64,000 nt of DNA from Dysidea avara (lineage: Eukaryota; Porifera; Demospongiae; Dictyoceratida; Dysideidae). The stretch covers positions 24,907,059 through 24,971,058 of the forward strand of contig NC_089276.1 of the NCBI RefSeq assembly GCF_963678975.1, in the 5' to 3' direction. The notes under the pieces were generated by a model. That model did no database searches. It had not been told where the DNA came from and saw only the letters and a list, made by a program, of their open reading frames with translations. Positions 1-17,444 of the stretch are shown here, piece by piece (the stretch's first letter is position 1; each line of letters starts with the position of its first letter). Position numbers and translations under genes: made by a program.

Positions 1-466
1 ATTTATTTTTTTCAAATGCAGTTTCTAGGGGGTACATGTCTCGGCCATAACATGCAACTGAGTTTGTATACTTGCCCAAACATACGTGGTCCACTAAGTG
101 ATTAGGCACGTACACTTTTCTGTTGTAGCCAAGGTTGTGTCAATTGTACGGAGTTGATATACAAATAATAAAAGTTGCTAGCAATCAAAGATTGGATCAA
201 GATTAAATCCTCAAGAGTTGTGGTGAAGAAACTGGAGTTGCAATAGGATGCTGATCGTGCAATAGCATTAGGTTGTAGTGTCAATAAGCTGTAGTGCAGC
301 AGTATAACAGTCTTTATTATGCAAAAATGTCTACAGTGAGACAGACTTGTATCTCAGATATTTATAATTGCATGGACGGAGTTTATGAGAAGGTGTGTCC
401 TATCTAGGCCCTGAAAGTCTAGCTATGCCACTGATTTGCGATATTGTTACAACTATTAGCTAGCTA

Positions 467-5553
<5,087 letters not shown>

Positions 5554-5559
5554 ATCATT

Positions 5560-6460
5560 TGTAAGTACTCATTCCGATATATAATAATTTTATATTGGCT
5601 TAATACACGGAGTTATCCTGCTAATTAACATCTTTGAGCACTCGTCCGTTCTCTATCGCGGGCCGCGTGCTGGTAAGTTTAGTGTCGCGTGCCAGACGGT
5701 TTGTGTGGGGGCGGTATTTTCTCAAGACTAACAGCTTGTGAGGCTGAGCCCTGAACTGGCTATTTCTGTCGCCATTGATTAACACAAAGGTAACACTGTC
5801 ACATGATGCAGTCGCAGCATGCATGATTAATCCGTTTAAAAGAAATGCTGTGTGTGACACCACAGTCTTTACAGTGCATGCCACCGGCTGACAACTAATC
5901 TGGTTAAGTCAGTTGAGAGTGGTCATGGGATAATGCAGAGTGTGGTGACCAAAATTCATCATACTGAAATGGGAATGGCAGAGGTGATCACATGCATTCA
6001 TCCCCTGCAGTATACTGATTCAGTAGCTATAGAAATTGTACTGAGAAAACTATCTGACTTGCTTGTTTGTTGAATACCCTGAAGGTGAGTTGAATTGGAT
6101 TAGCTATAGATTGACAGGAAATGTTGGTTGATGACTGGTTCAACAAGGTTCATTTGGTAAACAGGTTTGATGAAACATGATAATTATAATCTTAAGCAAC
6201 CAGTGTCAGAGAATTGAGTGAGCTCATGATCAACAACCAGAATTGGTAAGGTGATGAGTTGGTTGCTTCTCCTTAACTACATGAGGAGAGGCCTACAGGT
6301 GTATACTGAAATAATGATCCCCTGCCATAATGAATGCGGAGCCCCTAACTAGCTCACTCAACCATAAAATGCATAACTGCTGTCCTCCTTCTTTCTTAGC
6401 TTCACATGCTTGACTATTCCGTTTTAGCCAACTTTCTTAAGCCTCACACCAAGCCTGCAT
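5560..6460. other. Intergenic, no gene seen
   Basis: Region upstream of the TESK start codon. It should contain the TESK promoter, but I recognise no specific element. The short reading frames on either strand lack family similarity and splice context. Confidence 0.5.
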
Positions 6461-6463
6461 GAT

Positions 6464-8391
6464 GTGGATCCTGATTGCTTTCGGGAAAATCCTCTAAGCT
6501 CCTCAACTGGGCAGCCCTATAACCAACAAATACACAAAAAAATTGGAATTTTAATTCTAGAGCAGGACCATAGCACATCTATAAAACTATATGTTGACAA
6601 TGCTGCATTGATTTCTGACTGTTTAAAAACATATACTAAGGTACTACAGCAGTTGAACCAGAAGGCCTTGGATTTATTAAGCCTTCAAAGTGTGTGTCCT
6701 ATTTGTTTGATGACAACCATCATAGTAAGCAGGGAATTGAGTTATCAGGAGGCATTACTAGATCAATTACTGTGAGTGGCACCAAGTTATTAGGAAAGTC
6801 CCTTGAAGTGCCACCAAACTGTTGCAAATAAAAACTGTTTAGCTTGCTGTCCCACCTTTTGTCTGCTACTGATGTGCTACCCGTTCAAGGTGAACACAAG
6901 CTTTGACTCTATACTGCAACTATATTGTGTATGTTCTACGCTTCCACCTGTCTGTAGATGCTGTCACACAAAGTGTACCATCACGAAAATGGAAAACATG
7001 GCAACTCATTTCCTTAAGAAATGGTTGAGCTTTCCGAGAAGTGCCGTATGTGCCATTTTATACTATCTGGAAATGTGCTGTCCCAGATATCTAGGCAGGA
7101 AAAATTGAGCCTCTTTTCCTGTATAACTGCCTCTTCTGATTATCAACTCCAGGAATTTGGTTTGCAATTGCGTTTATGTGACTCCTATCTTCAGACTTGT
7201 GATTCTGACTATTCCATCTTGTCAGAGGCTCAATCCCAGCTGTCATCTCTTCCAATGGCCTGGCATCTTTATTTGCAGTCAAAAAAGTTAGCCTCAGTTC
7301 AGGAATGTTCAAAGTACAATAGCATCTAGATACACTATCTGTCCAATGTAAACTAAAAGACTCAGTATCATTAGAATCAAGTTGTAGGACCTGGAATAGA
7401 TTGTTACTTGGATGCAACCCAGGTCAATTTTCCTTTATTTTACGTGCTGCCTCTGACACTCTTCCAACAGCAGTTAATTTACAATGTTGGCACATTCAGT
7501 GTAGTGCAAAGTGTACTCTGTGCGGTAGTGGTCAGCCTATACAACAGCTCATGAATTGGGCGGCTGTCCCGGTGCTTTGTCACAGGGTCGCTTTACATAC
7601 CATCACAATAAGGTCTTGCATTGTTTGGCCACAGAACTGTCCAAGTGTTTCACAGGCCAGGATCATCTGTGATATCAATATATGTACGAAAACAGGACAT
7701 GTGGGTGCAAACTACATCCCATCACACTACAGGTCATATCTCAATACTGGAACAGAATATTTGCATTCTGTAACTTGCATCATAGAGCCAGTTAAATGCG
7801 TACTACAAGAGGAAAATTGCATTGCCATAGCATAATTAAATAATGCATGGGATAAAAAGTTATAAGGGATATAAGTAGGCAAAAATCATGTGCCCACATG
7901 CCCTGTTTTTTCAGGCCCGGTCACATATGCTGAATTACCTGGAATGCGGGTAAGTGACTGTCCCCAGTCAACAATTCCTCCTTTCTTACTTATTACACCA
8001 TATTGGCCTGATCTAGTTATTTTCAACAAGAGTAACAACTCAGTGGCTATCGTGTTGGAGCTAACACTTGTCCATTGGACTCAGTTCAAAACCTTGAGTC
8101 TGCAAAGGAACATAAACAAAGGAAAAAGGAATACCAAGAAATACAGTCTGAATTTGATTGACTGGGAGTTCATTGTTTTTACAGCACAATTGAACTAAGT
8201 GTATTAGGTCACTACCTATCACCTTCTTTGTCATCCTTTCAAAACTGTATTAATTTTGTTGATGAGACCACCATGATATCTAAGTCAAGCTGCAGGAGAA
8301 TTTTTGACTTAGCAGCTTCAATATCTATCTCCACTTCCAGAAGAATATTATTGGCTAAGGATTGCTCTGAATGGACTGTTGAATGTTGACA
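6464..8391 (+). pseudogene. Decayed non-LTR retrotransposon pol C-terminus
   Basis: Several frames on the plus strand chain into the C-terminal tail of a LINE-type reverse-transcriptase polyprotein. The tail includes FSFILRAASDTLPTAVNLQ, then CTLCGSGQ, then (after a frameshift near 7540) TTAHELGGCPGALSQGR with the typical C-x2-C...H...C arrangement seen after the RT domain. Further on come GMRVSDCPQSTIPP, a PDLVIFN-SNNSVAI-LEL block, and ELSVLGHYLPSSLSSF, ending at a TGA at 8389-8391. Multiple frameshifts and a stop near 7660 break it, and I cannot see the polymerase catalytic YADD motif. It is a dead fragment. Which LINE clade it belongs to cannot be decided by eye. Confidence 0.7.
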
Positions 8392-9290
8392 CTTGATTAA
8401 TTATATACATATAATATTATATTTTAGTAATTTTTTTCCTTTCCACACCCATGCACTCTTGGGGCATAGCCCCGTGAGTGGCAGTGTGTGTCTGAGGACT
8501 CACCTCACATTATTGTTGTTGTAACACTCAATTTTCATCAATAAAATGATGGTCTCTCCTCCTACTGTGCTCAAAGTACCATATATCATTTTTTACTGTG
8601 ATTAACATCGTTCACTACTCCAGCTTGTTTCAGTACTTTCTATCAATATACTATGGTTCCTGGGCACTACTCTAGTTGAAAATTCCAAGTGTACTTGTTT
8701 GTTGACTTTTTTTGTAAAATTATTATGAGACTGGTGAGCCCATGTATACTGCATCAAAAGAAAGAAAGCTATCACAAGCTATCAATTATAGTCTGAAAAG
8801 TGAAGTGTCCATTATGCTTCATTGTTAGCTATGTTCAGCCAGTCACACGGCATTATGAATCAAGAACTGTTTGAAAAACACCTCTGCAATCAAAGTAGCT
8901 ACTATGAAAATACACCATGAAGAATACATTGTATATATACTATACGGTATGCCAAAAGGTATGTGTCCAGCTGAAGCGATGCTGAACAGTGAAAAAATCA
9001 AGCCTGTAGCTTTAGCTGTTATCAAGTTACGCTTGTCTGAAGGAATCAGCCTGTCAGTTACTCAGTTAGTCAGTCGGTCACTAGAGAATTCCGTTGAATA
9101 ATTTTGTTAAAAAATTTCATAGCAACTTGTTGAAAGCATTTCGAGCCAATCTTTAGGCATTTTTTGGGCTTAGTTTTACCATACCAATACCATGGCTGTT
9201 GTCAGGGAAAAGTGAGGCTGGTTTTTAGGTGATGTTTTTTCATGAGCCACACCCAAACCTTTGTGGTCACTACCTACATACAGTAGCATG
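6521..9290. repeat. Repeat family B copy split by the LINE tail
   Basis: A left arm (6521-6597, with AAAAAATTGGAATTTT and GGACCATAG) is the inverse of 8640-8712. The right arm then continues to about 9290, parallel to 57290-58030. The copy at 57079-58030 has the same two arms separated by only about 50 bases, so here the loop is replaced by about 2 kb carrying the LINE tail. Distinctive shared text in the body includes GAAAAAATCAA and GTTATCAAGTTACGCTTGTC-like blocks. Boundaries are approximate. Confidence 0.6.
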
Positions 9291-10960
9291 ATAATCCTCT
9301 AAGTGAGGGGGATCTCACATAAATATACAAAAATCACCTCAACACGCAGTGGTGGCAGCATGTAGGTGTATATTAGCAATTTGGCCGGTCCACACACATT
9401 AAAAAGTCATGATGGTTGTGTTTAGCTGTTCTTTGATTATCTGAGGTTGGTACAGAGTAAAACTGTGCAATACATGTAGTAAAGGCAGTCCTGAACTCTA
9501 TTATAATGATTTTATTCGGTTTAGACATTCAGTGTAATCCATCATGCAGCATTATGAAAACTTACTTGACTGTAGCTGGTCTATACTTTTTTGTATGGTT
9601 ACTAATTACTGATTCTTGTTGCCTATAGCTAATCTGATTCTTGTTGTATAATCTGTACATTTTTTAATAGGCAATAATTTTTTGTAAAGATCAGGCTTTA
9701 TACAGGCTACTTGAGCCACCCTTACCTGTACACCTAAATGACCTAATACTAATACGATTATACGCTCAGAGAACAAACAAAGATTCAATAATATAGCATT
9801 CTACTTTTGCTGAATAAGTAGAAAACATTGTCACACTGTAATACTATTATGTACTACATGCGATGCAATAAAACTGATCACACTGGACCATGGCTATTTT
9901 AAAAGTTAAAAAACACCATTGGCCATATAGGCGATTCTAAGCCCCCCCCCATAGGTCATGTATATAGAATTGCCACTGACAGACTCAGAAATGTCTGAAT
10001 GTGTGAGTACATATAAATGTAAGGAATTATCACAATTCTTTTTGGTAAAGTTTATGTATTCCTTTTATGCAATTTTGTGAACTTATAATTATATATACAT
10101 TTCATTTAGCTAAGTTTTATTACATGAAGAAATACTATGGAAACGTACATATCTTTTTGCACAGTGTTAGCTGTTTGATGATGAAGAATTGCAATATGGT
10201 TGTCCAAAGCTATCAGGTCTAAACATTATTACTTATTGAATCACTGATATTGTTTGTTGTGTTATGAAGACCATGCAGACTATTACCAATTGGTCTTAAT
10301 GTACATGTGTGCATACAATCGCAACTATTGCACCAAGTGCATGCGTATGCATAATTTGTAACAATTATACTTGTATACTTCTCTTTTATTGTATGGAGAT
10401 TTAGTGTGGCTTCACTGAGCGAGCAGTTTGATATAATAATATAACAATCAATCAATAGTCCCACACCAACTATAACACTGCAATGAAACAAAGTCCATGT
10501 TACACAATACACATAAATCATCCAGATATCACAATTACTGCAGCCTGTGTAGGTAGTAAAGAGACAACTACCTCACCTGCAGTTAGAAGCTGGTTATCGA
10601 TAGAAACATATAGTCCTAGAATCTTAGGTAGTGGCATTCTGCTTAACCTTCTACTCCTGCTCAGCTGTGATACAAGACCATGAAATAGTTCATAATACAG
10701 TATAGCATCTTATGTGTTGAAATAAAAACCCATGTATAATTAAATTAATTTGGGGTATACACTGCTTCAGCATATTGATGTAAAACATCAGTTATATCTT
10801 TGTTTAATTCAACACCCCTTATGATTACCCTCCCACATGCAAGTGATGCTTAAGATTTGACCATACACGCATAATCATACATTCTCATTAAAGTATATAA
10901 AAAGTAAAATGACAACCAAGTAAATGCACTGTATACGTATGTATGAATTATAAAAAAAGT
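9290..10960. other. Intergenic, no supported gene
   Basis: Low-complexity AT-rich sequence. A minus-strand open stretch between a CACAG acceptor near 10675 and a TGA near 10518 could encode about 50 residues (it contains PKILGLYVSIDNQLLTAG). It has no partner exons I can support and no recognised family, so it is not called. Confidence 0.4.
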
Positions 10961-10965
10961 TTGTG

Positions 10966-12031
10966 CTATTTCACCAATGGTCTGTTGTGTACTTCTTCAG
11001 AACAATTCCGAGCTTGATACTCCTTTACTTCAGCCATGTAGGCCTTCCATGCATCACTTTTCGTGTCCTCCTCTTCTTGTTCCTAATCATTCAACATTAA
11101 AAAAGAGCATTATATATACATAGCATGATCAGGAGAGTACTGAATTCTATGGACAAGGGAGCATGTAAACAATGAAAATTCAAACATGACTGAAGTTTAC
11201 TATAAAAGTTATCTTATCAGGGCATAGGTGAATACATAAATTGAAATGAAACCATGGAAATGAAGTTGAATGTGCACACGGAAGAATGATGGGACAGGAA
11301 TAGGATACCCTTGCTAATGCGAAAGAACTCCAGTTGACTATTCTAAGCTGAATAATCCTTCACCTAACAGCCAGTAACTTCATTGCTTTATTGTGGAGTA
11401 GCAGCCCAGTTTGTGTATTCCTGTTATGCATAAGAATGATGTAACTAATGAAATACATCACTAACGTACACCATGTTTTGACATAATGTTTGCTATGCCC
11501 TGTAGGTAATTAACTTTATTGTCCATAGAACTCAATGTGCTCCTGACAGCCATATATGCTACAGCATGTAGTCACATAAACACTTAACAAGACCTCTAGT
11601 TGTTCGCGACGCTTTTTTCGCTTTTCTCTCAGTTCACTGGCTTTCATGAGGGCCTTTCTCTTGCCCACGAAACCCTAGAGAGAACATACTGGCGAGCTAA
11701 AGTCTTTATTCCATAACATCACCCAAACGGCACAGTAACAAAGGCCAATTAAAACCTGTATTATTGGCTTGTCTCCTGATGCATTGGTACTACTCCCACT
11801 TTCGGACTGGTCTGATATCCCTTCACTGTTCTCGGTTTTTAGTTCTTTCGACTCTGTCCTAGCCCGCGATTCTACCTTCGTTGGCGCCGGTTGCCCATGG
11901 CTAACGACTTTAGATTTTTCTTCCTCCATTCGTTTTCTAAACATTTCAAGAAAACTACCATCATTTACAAACGTATTTCCAATTGGTCGGCACGATTTAC
12001 AAGACTCCTCGCTTCTCTTTGATTCCGACAT
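10966..12031 (-). CDS. TRIR: TRIR (C19orf43) orthologue, telomerase-RNA-interacting RNase family
   Basis: Small nuclear protein of the C19orf43/TRIR family; the human member is reported as an exoribonuclease acting on telomerase RNA (family knowledge). Three exons in phase: 12031-11756, 11674-11594, 11082-10966, giving 157 residues. The two family hallmarks are present: FVNDGSFLEMFRKRMEEE near the N-terminus (human FANDGSFLELFKRKMEEE) and the C-terminal DAWKAYMAEVKEYQ...RPLVK-stop (human DAWAKYMAEVKKYK...RPLVK-stop). The middle exon begins GFVGKRKAL, matching human FVGKRR, and is followed by a basic stretch. An in-frame TTG at 12046 precedes the ATG at 12031; the ATG is taken as start. The first intron donor is CAG/GTTTTA, weaker than usual. 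The gene runs divergently from GATC, 34 bases away. Confidence 0.92.
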
Positions 12032-12065
12032 TTTGGTGCTTTTCAATTAGAATTGCGAGTGCATA
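12032..12065. promoter_or_regulatory. Ultra-short divergent interval between TRIR and GATC start codons
   Basis: Only 34 bases separate the two ATGs. The core promoters must therefore lie inside the opposite gene's 5' region or transcripts must overlap, unless one gene has an upstream non-coding exon. No TATA box is visible. This is an inference from geometry only. Confidence 0.4.
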
Positions 12066-12608
12066 ATGTGTTCCTGTGCACACCGAGGTGCACACCGCCT
12101 TTTCAATCTTTATGGAGCACGAGAACCATGTAGATATGTCAGACGTTTTATTCAAACATTCCACTTGTATAAGGGCAAGTCAGAAATTCGAGATAGTTCA
12201 GCAGGCACAGCTACTAGTGCAGAGTCTTCAGACTCACGAAAGCAGCAGATGGATGAAATAGTTCGACACATGCAAGTGTTAGCCCTTTTAAGGAATCCAA
12301 GTAAGGATGGTGCTGTACATGGGGAAGAGGAGCAAGTGGAATATCTATTATCTGCTATGGACATTGCAGACAAACTAATGGAAGTTGATACAGATGGTGT
12401 AGAGCCCTTGCACTCTGTTTTAGAGAATGAGGTGACATATTTACGGCCAGACAAACCGTTAGTTGTTAATGAAAGTGAGAGGGAAATCGCTCACAGTAGC
12501 TCACAATGTTACAAATTTGGCATGTATATAGCTCCACCCATACCTGCCACTAAGGTTAGTAGAAGGGTGACTAAAGAAGCGACAGATAATCAAGATGAAG
12601 AATTTTAA
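12066..12608 (+). CDS. GATC: Mitochondrial glutamyl-tRNA(Gln) amidotransferase subunit C
   Basis: Subunit C of the GatCAB complex, which converts Glu-tRNA(Gln) to Gln-tRNA(Gln) in mitochondria (family knowledge). A single exon of 180 residues. The core is clear from about residue 60: the QMDEIVRHMQVLALL helix, then ADKLMEVDTDGVEPLHSVLE and YLRPDKPLVV, matching human GATC (AVDTDGVEPMESVLE...YLRSD), then a C-terminal YIAPPIPATK segment like human FVAPPG. The first 60 residues are rich in Arg and Ser with few acids, fitting a mitochondrial targeting sequence. The start at 12066 is the first ATG in frame. It is divergent with TRIR. No intron is seen, which contrasts with the intron-rich neighbours. 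Confidence 0.93.
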   Translation: MCSCAHRGAHRLFNLYGAREPCRYVRRFIQTFHLYKGKSEIRDSSAGTATSAESSDSRKQQMDEIVRHMQVLALLRNPSKDGAVHGEEEQVEYLLSAMDIADKLMEVDTDGVEPLHSVLENEVTYLRPDKPLVVNESEREIAHSSSQCYKFGMYIAPPIPATKVSRRVTKEATDNQDEEF

Positions 12609-12689
12609 TTGCATTAGTCATTGTATTATATAATTATACAGTACTTACCCTGCTTATATATGTGCAACTATAATACTATTGTACATGAT

Positions 12690-13041
12690 TACCAGAATGG
12701 CTCAGATCACAGAGTGCTGCCAGCTATTCTGGATTACATGAGGAATGTGAGGTGAACATATCAACGTGTTAGGCCTATTTTTATAAAAAAAAAGAAGTGC
12801 CATTTGCAATTTGTGGCTAAATACGGATTTGCTGATTGGAGTAATATTGACACTAAAGGAACTTGCTCATTATTAAATTAATTATCAATATGGGGAGGCT
12901 CTGCTCCCTAAACAAATACAGTTGAACATATTAATGGATAAGGGATGAGTAGGACGTTGATATGTTCACCTTACGTTCCTTAGGTACATGTAATCCAGAA
13001 GAGCTGGCAGCACTCAGTGATATGAGCCATTCAGATACAGT
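12690..13041. mobile_element. MITE with about 80-bp terminal inverted repeats
   Basis: Left arm 12690-12765 (AATGGCTCAGATCAC, GTGCTGCCAGCT, TCTGGATTACATG, GGTGAACATATCAACGT) is repeated inverted at 12957-13041 with a modest number of differences. No coding capacity. Target duplication not resolved. Confidence 0.7.
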
Positions 13042-13044
13042 GTA

Positions 13045-14755
13045 ATTACATTTCGGAATGCTTGGATTATGTACAAACATGATGTTTGTGAAGAATATGT
13101 AAAAAAAAGTCTGGTATAAAACGTCAAATGTTTGTGACTAACAAGGAGTGATTGTTTGTGAGTAGTACTCGATTCAGTCGATTGTTAAAAATAGAGAGTA
13201 TTCAACTAGTAAAAATTGACTGTTTCAGCACTAATTTGGATATTTATAAACTGCAGTATACGTACTGTACAGCCTTGAATGTCAAATGTTACTTTTTAAA
13301 AATGACTGTTCTATTAGAATCTATACTGTGACCTACTGGAGTGTGTGGTTTGAGTGAATTGTATAATGGCTGTTAATCAACTTTTGCTATATGTAGCGCT
13401 GTAGAAAAAAATAAGAAAACCTGATATAAATCTATATCTAAGTACCTGAATATACAACCTAGGAATTGTCAATTACAATTGTTTTGTTAAATCCATGAAC
13501 TTGATCCTTAAAATTTAATGTACAAATTCAGTGAGTCTTTTAATCATGTTCCAAGATATTCATAGAGGTTAGCCCAAGTCACAAAAGTTTTTGAAGCTGT
13601 TCAGAACTATTATGATTTTGAACGCGTGTAGAACATACAGTATATCAGTTATAGGTACTTCCATGCATTACAAGAAACCCAGGAGGTAAAAAAAGAAAGT
13701 ATTTCTTGGCAGTTTATGAGACTCCCAAGTCTTATAAACCAAGCTATATCACATGGATGTTTAGGGATTTAATACAGGGGACATGATTGAGTCCAGAAAT
13801 GTAGGATAAAATGTGTGGGGTCTTATCAGCAGTATTGTGCCATCTGCAGACTTATAAGGTCATGAAGTACACCTTAGCTAGGGACCTAGTGGAGCTGGCC
13901 ACTAAGTACCTCTGGGATATGTGTGGTTGAAATTTGAAACACATTACCAGAGTACCCATTAAAAGGTGCTCCAACTCTTTTATTTTTTGTTCTATTATGA
14001 CCCTACTGATCTATGCACAATATTGCACAGGTGCCAAAGGTACATTGCAAAGTGTTCAAGCATGAAATTTTTTTAAACTGCAGAAAACTTAAAAATTTTT
14101 TATGTTTGCCAATTAATCAAAGAATAAAACCACTTTACCTTTCTATGTTGCTTGACAGCAACCTTCCCATTGTAATCACTGTGCATTATTTAACTTTAGT
14201 ACACCTTTTTATTATAAAACGCAAGTCCTTCAATGTCAAAAAAAAAAAAACTGTCAGGGTAGGAACAATAACAAAAAGTGTTCATGTGAAGAAAAATATA
14301 CGTAATTATACAAAAAGAACAATAATTAATGTGGTAGTAATAAAATACATCAGGAACAAGTAATTGTGATATAGGTAGCTGCTACTTAGTTTGAGGTGCA
14401 GTGGGGACTGGACAGATCACTACTCGACTACTGGCACGACCATTTGCTCTCCTAAAGAGAAATAAACAAATAATACATAAACACACATACATTTTACTGG
14501 GTGTACATCAAATACACACAGGTAAAGAGAAGTTTTATTGTAATAAGTATACAGTGAAACCTATGATGTACACTTCATTACTTGCAATTAAATACTTTTT
14601 TGGAGATTTTCCTGTTTATAGGTAAGTGGTAGGACCGAAATCTGTTGGAACCAATGTCTTATTGGCTTTTAATTGGGTCCTACATGTGGGAAAGTATGGG
14701 GTTTCACTATGCACCCACACCCATGCACAGTAAAATATCAAGTTAATAAAATACT
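13045..14755. other. Convergent intergenic region, nothing recognised
   Basis: Sequence between the GATC stop and the CDC14 stop on the opposite strand. AT-rich, with short A-runs (for example 14238-14249). It should contain both 3' UTRs. The longest frames here have no family similarity and are low-complexity Lys/Ile/Val-rich. Confidence 0.5.
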
Positions 14756-17399
14756 TCACTTGTACACTGTAACATACACTGGTGGGCTATGTGATGGTGG
14801 TGGTCTGCCCATGCACTGTACACTAGCTGGAAGGGGTGGGGCTGCCATGGGTGGTGGCATTTTGGAGACCTTCATAGGTGATATGGTAGTATGGACAGGT
14901 GGGTGAGACAACCTAAAAATACACGTAACAATAAAACACAGTATACAGATCACAAAAAAACTCTTGTACCTAAGTGAATCAGATGGATATGACTTCAACA
15001 TTTTAGGCACAGTTGGATCTAACATCATTCTACTGTAAATACAAACAATTTATATCAAATATGCAGAAGCTTGTACACAAAAAAGACTACAGAAAATGTT
15101 GTGGATGACCTTACCTAACAATGGCATGTGAATGGGAGCGGGGAGTTTGTCTTCTTTTCTTTAATTCCATCAATTCATCGCCTTGACTAGCTTCAACATA
15201 CTGCATAGGGGTGGGTGCATACTAATCAAATAAAAGTTAAGAGACATGATAAAAATTACAAAACAGAAGCTTATACACTATCCCTTACAATAATTCAATT
15301 GACTAACACTCACTTCCATTCCATAAACAGCCTGTCGATATTTATCATTCAGTGCAATGCTGTCTAGCCCAACACATATTTTACTCATCATCTGGGCTTC
15401 AAGCTGATCCACTTTTTCTGACTTTCTCAACTTTTCAAACTTCTCTGTTCGTTTCTCAAGCTCCTTTTGCTTGGCCAACTTGTCGGAAATTAACTTGTGG
15501 CTAACAGCAGACTTTTCTATTAATTGGAGTGAAAAGTAAAATAACACTACTAGATTTACCATTATTAATAATGAAATTCTTAAGCTATTTGACAAATGAG
15601 TCATTTATTGATCACTGGTTGCAAGTGATTTTCAACAAATTGCAACTATGGCCACACACACACACACACATGGATGTGTTACAAGGTCTGTCAAGTTACT
15701 GATGTCACTGTATGTAATACCATGAACATTGAACTATAAACACCACACATTGCTTACCACATGACCATCTGGACCATTATAAGAAATTGGTTTACAAATA
15801 ACTTTACTATATGTACAAGCTGCTTGCACGTGTGTACACAAATAAAGCCATTCTATCATCATTGTAATGTGCGAGACAGAAGTCTGCTGTTGATATAGAA
15901 ATCTATCAAGTTTAATATTATAATGTATAATGCCTGCTCACTATACACTGAATACAATGCAGTGTCTGAAAACATTTCTTACCATTTTCTTTGCTTCTTT
16001 CCAACTCTCCTTGCAGCCACAATGAAGTTTGCTTCCTAAATATAAATAAAAAAGCATCATCAAACGTTAGCAATGAGACTTAATTATTTCTTACTCTTCT
16101 AGAAAGTTCTGTTGCGGACCAATAATAGATCCTGGGCGACATATCCTAGGATAATAATGCACATATTACCATTGAAACGAAAAATAGATTTTTTCTATTA
16201 GACATATTAACAAGAGGAAATTGGATGCATACCTTATCCAAGCAATGCATTCAGCAGCAGTAAACTTGTAATGCTTCATGATGTAACAAGCTATAAGGGT
16301 TCCAGTCCTTCCCAAGCCAGCTACACACAAAGACACATGCCATTATACTCAGTTTATTACTAGGACAAATTTAATTATTGGATACATAACATACAGTGTA
16401 ACCTTGTTAATATGGGACCCTAAACAAAATATGGTCTTAATAATGAAGTGGTATCATTAATGAGGTACATTAAATGGCTCATATTCAGATTATAATACCT
16501 TTACAATGAACAGCCACAGCTCCACGAGTGTTTTCTGATATTGTTAAAAAACGCCGTATGATTGCATCAGTTGGGGTACTACCATCCACAAAGAAAAGAT
16601 CACGATGGTCAAATCCTGCATCAGTAAACCGCCTGGTATCATACAACTGCTTATTCAACCTCACAATGGTAGTCACGTTATTGATACGGAAGTACGAGAA
16701 GTAATGCTCAGGAGCATGTAATGGATAACCTGTAACACACAAAAAGTACCCTCACACAGTATACATTAATAACATAATACACAACACATTGTTGAGTAAT
16801 GAGCCATGATGACATACTCCACCTAGAACATACAATACCTGACTACTAATACCTCGAGAATGTATAGACTATGCAAAATTCATTAACTACCAAATAACAT
16901 TCACACACAATAGTTTTGTGTGGTCTAAAGTTATTCTATCACAGCATGCACCACTGTCCACACAATACACAAACTGGTCAAGTACCATTTTCTATTCTGC
17001 TCTTATTATGAGGTCCACTAAATGCCAAAAATTTTCCAGGTATGATCCAATTCAAATCACCGTTCTCCACTCGCTATAAGAAATAACATACACGTGAAGT
17101 ACAAACATCATACATCTGTAGCATAGCTACAGCATGCATTTTACCAAATACATATAAAAATTGTTTTCTACATGTAGCTAAGCTACATAAAAACCCTTCA
17201 ATATTATCTTTTATCATGTAATTAAAAAAAAAGAAGATTAAACACACTGTCATCCCTATGTACCATGTGTTCAACCACTCATTATAAGTACATACCTCAA
17301 AATGCTCATATTCGTCAACATTAAATGAATCAAACTGTAGAAATCCAAACTTTAGAGCCTACAGTGTATACATTACATCAATATTGAGCTCATTTATTT

Positions 17400-17444
<45 letters not shown>

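Noticed and set aside
7401-7835. 144-residue plus-strand open frame as a gene
   Set aside because: It is one frame of a frameshifted LINE tail; the family similarity jumps to another frame near 7540.
10518-10683. Minus-strand exon-like stretch (PKILGLYVSIDNQLL)
   Set aside because: A single open stretch with no partner exons and no recognised family.
12032-12046. TRIR start at 12046
   Set aside because: That codon is TTG; the ATG at 12029-12031 is preferred.
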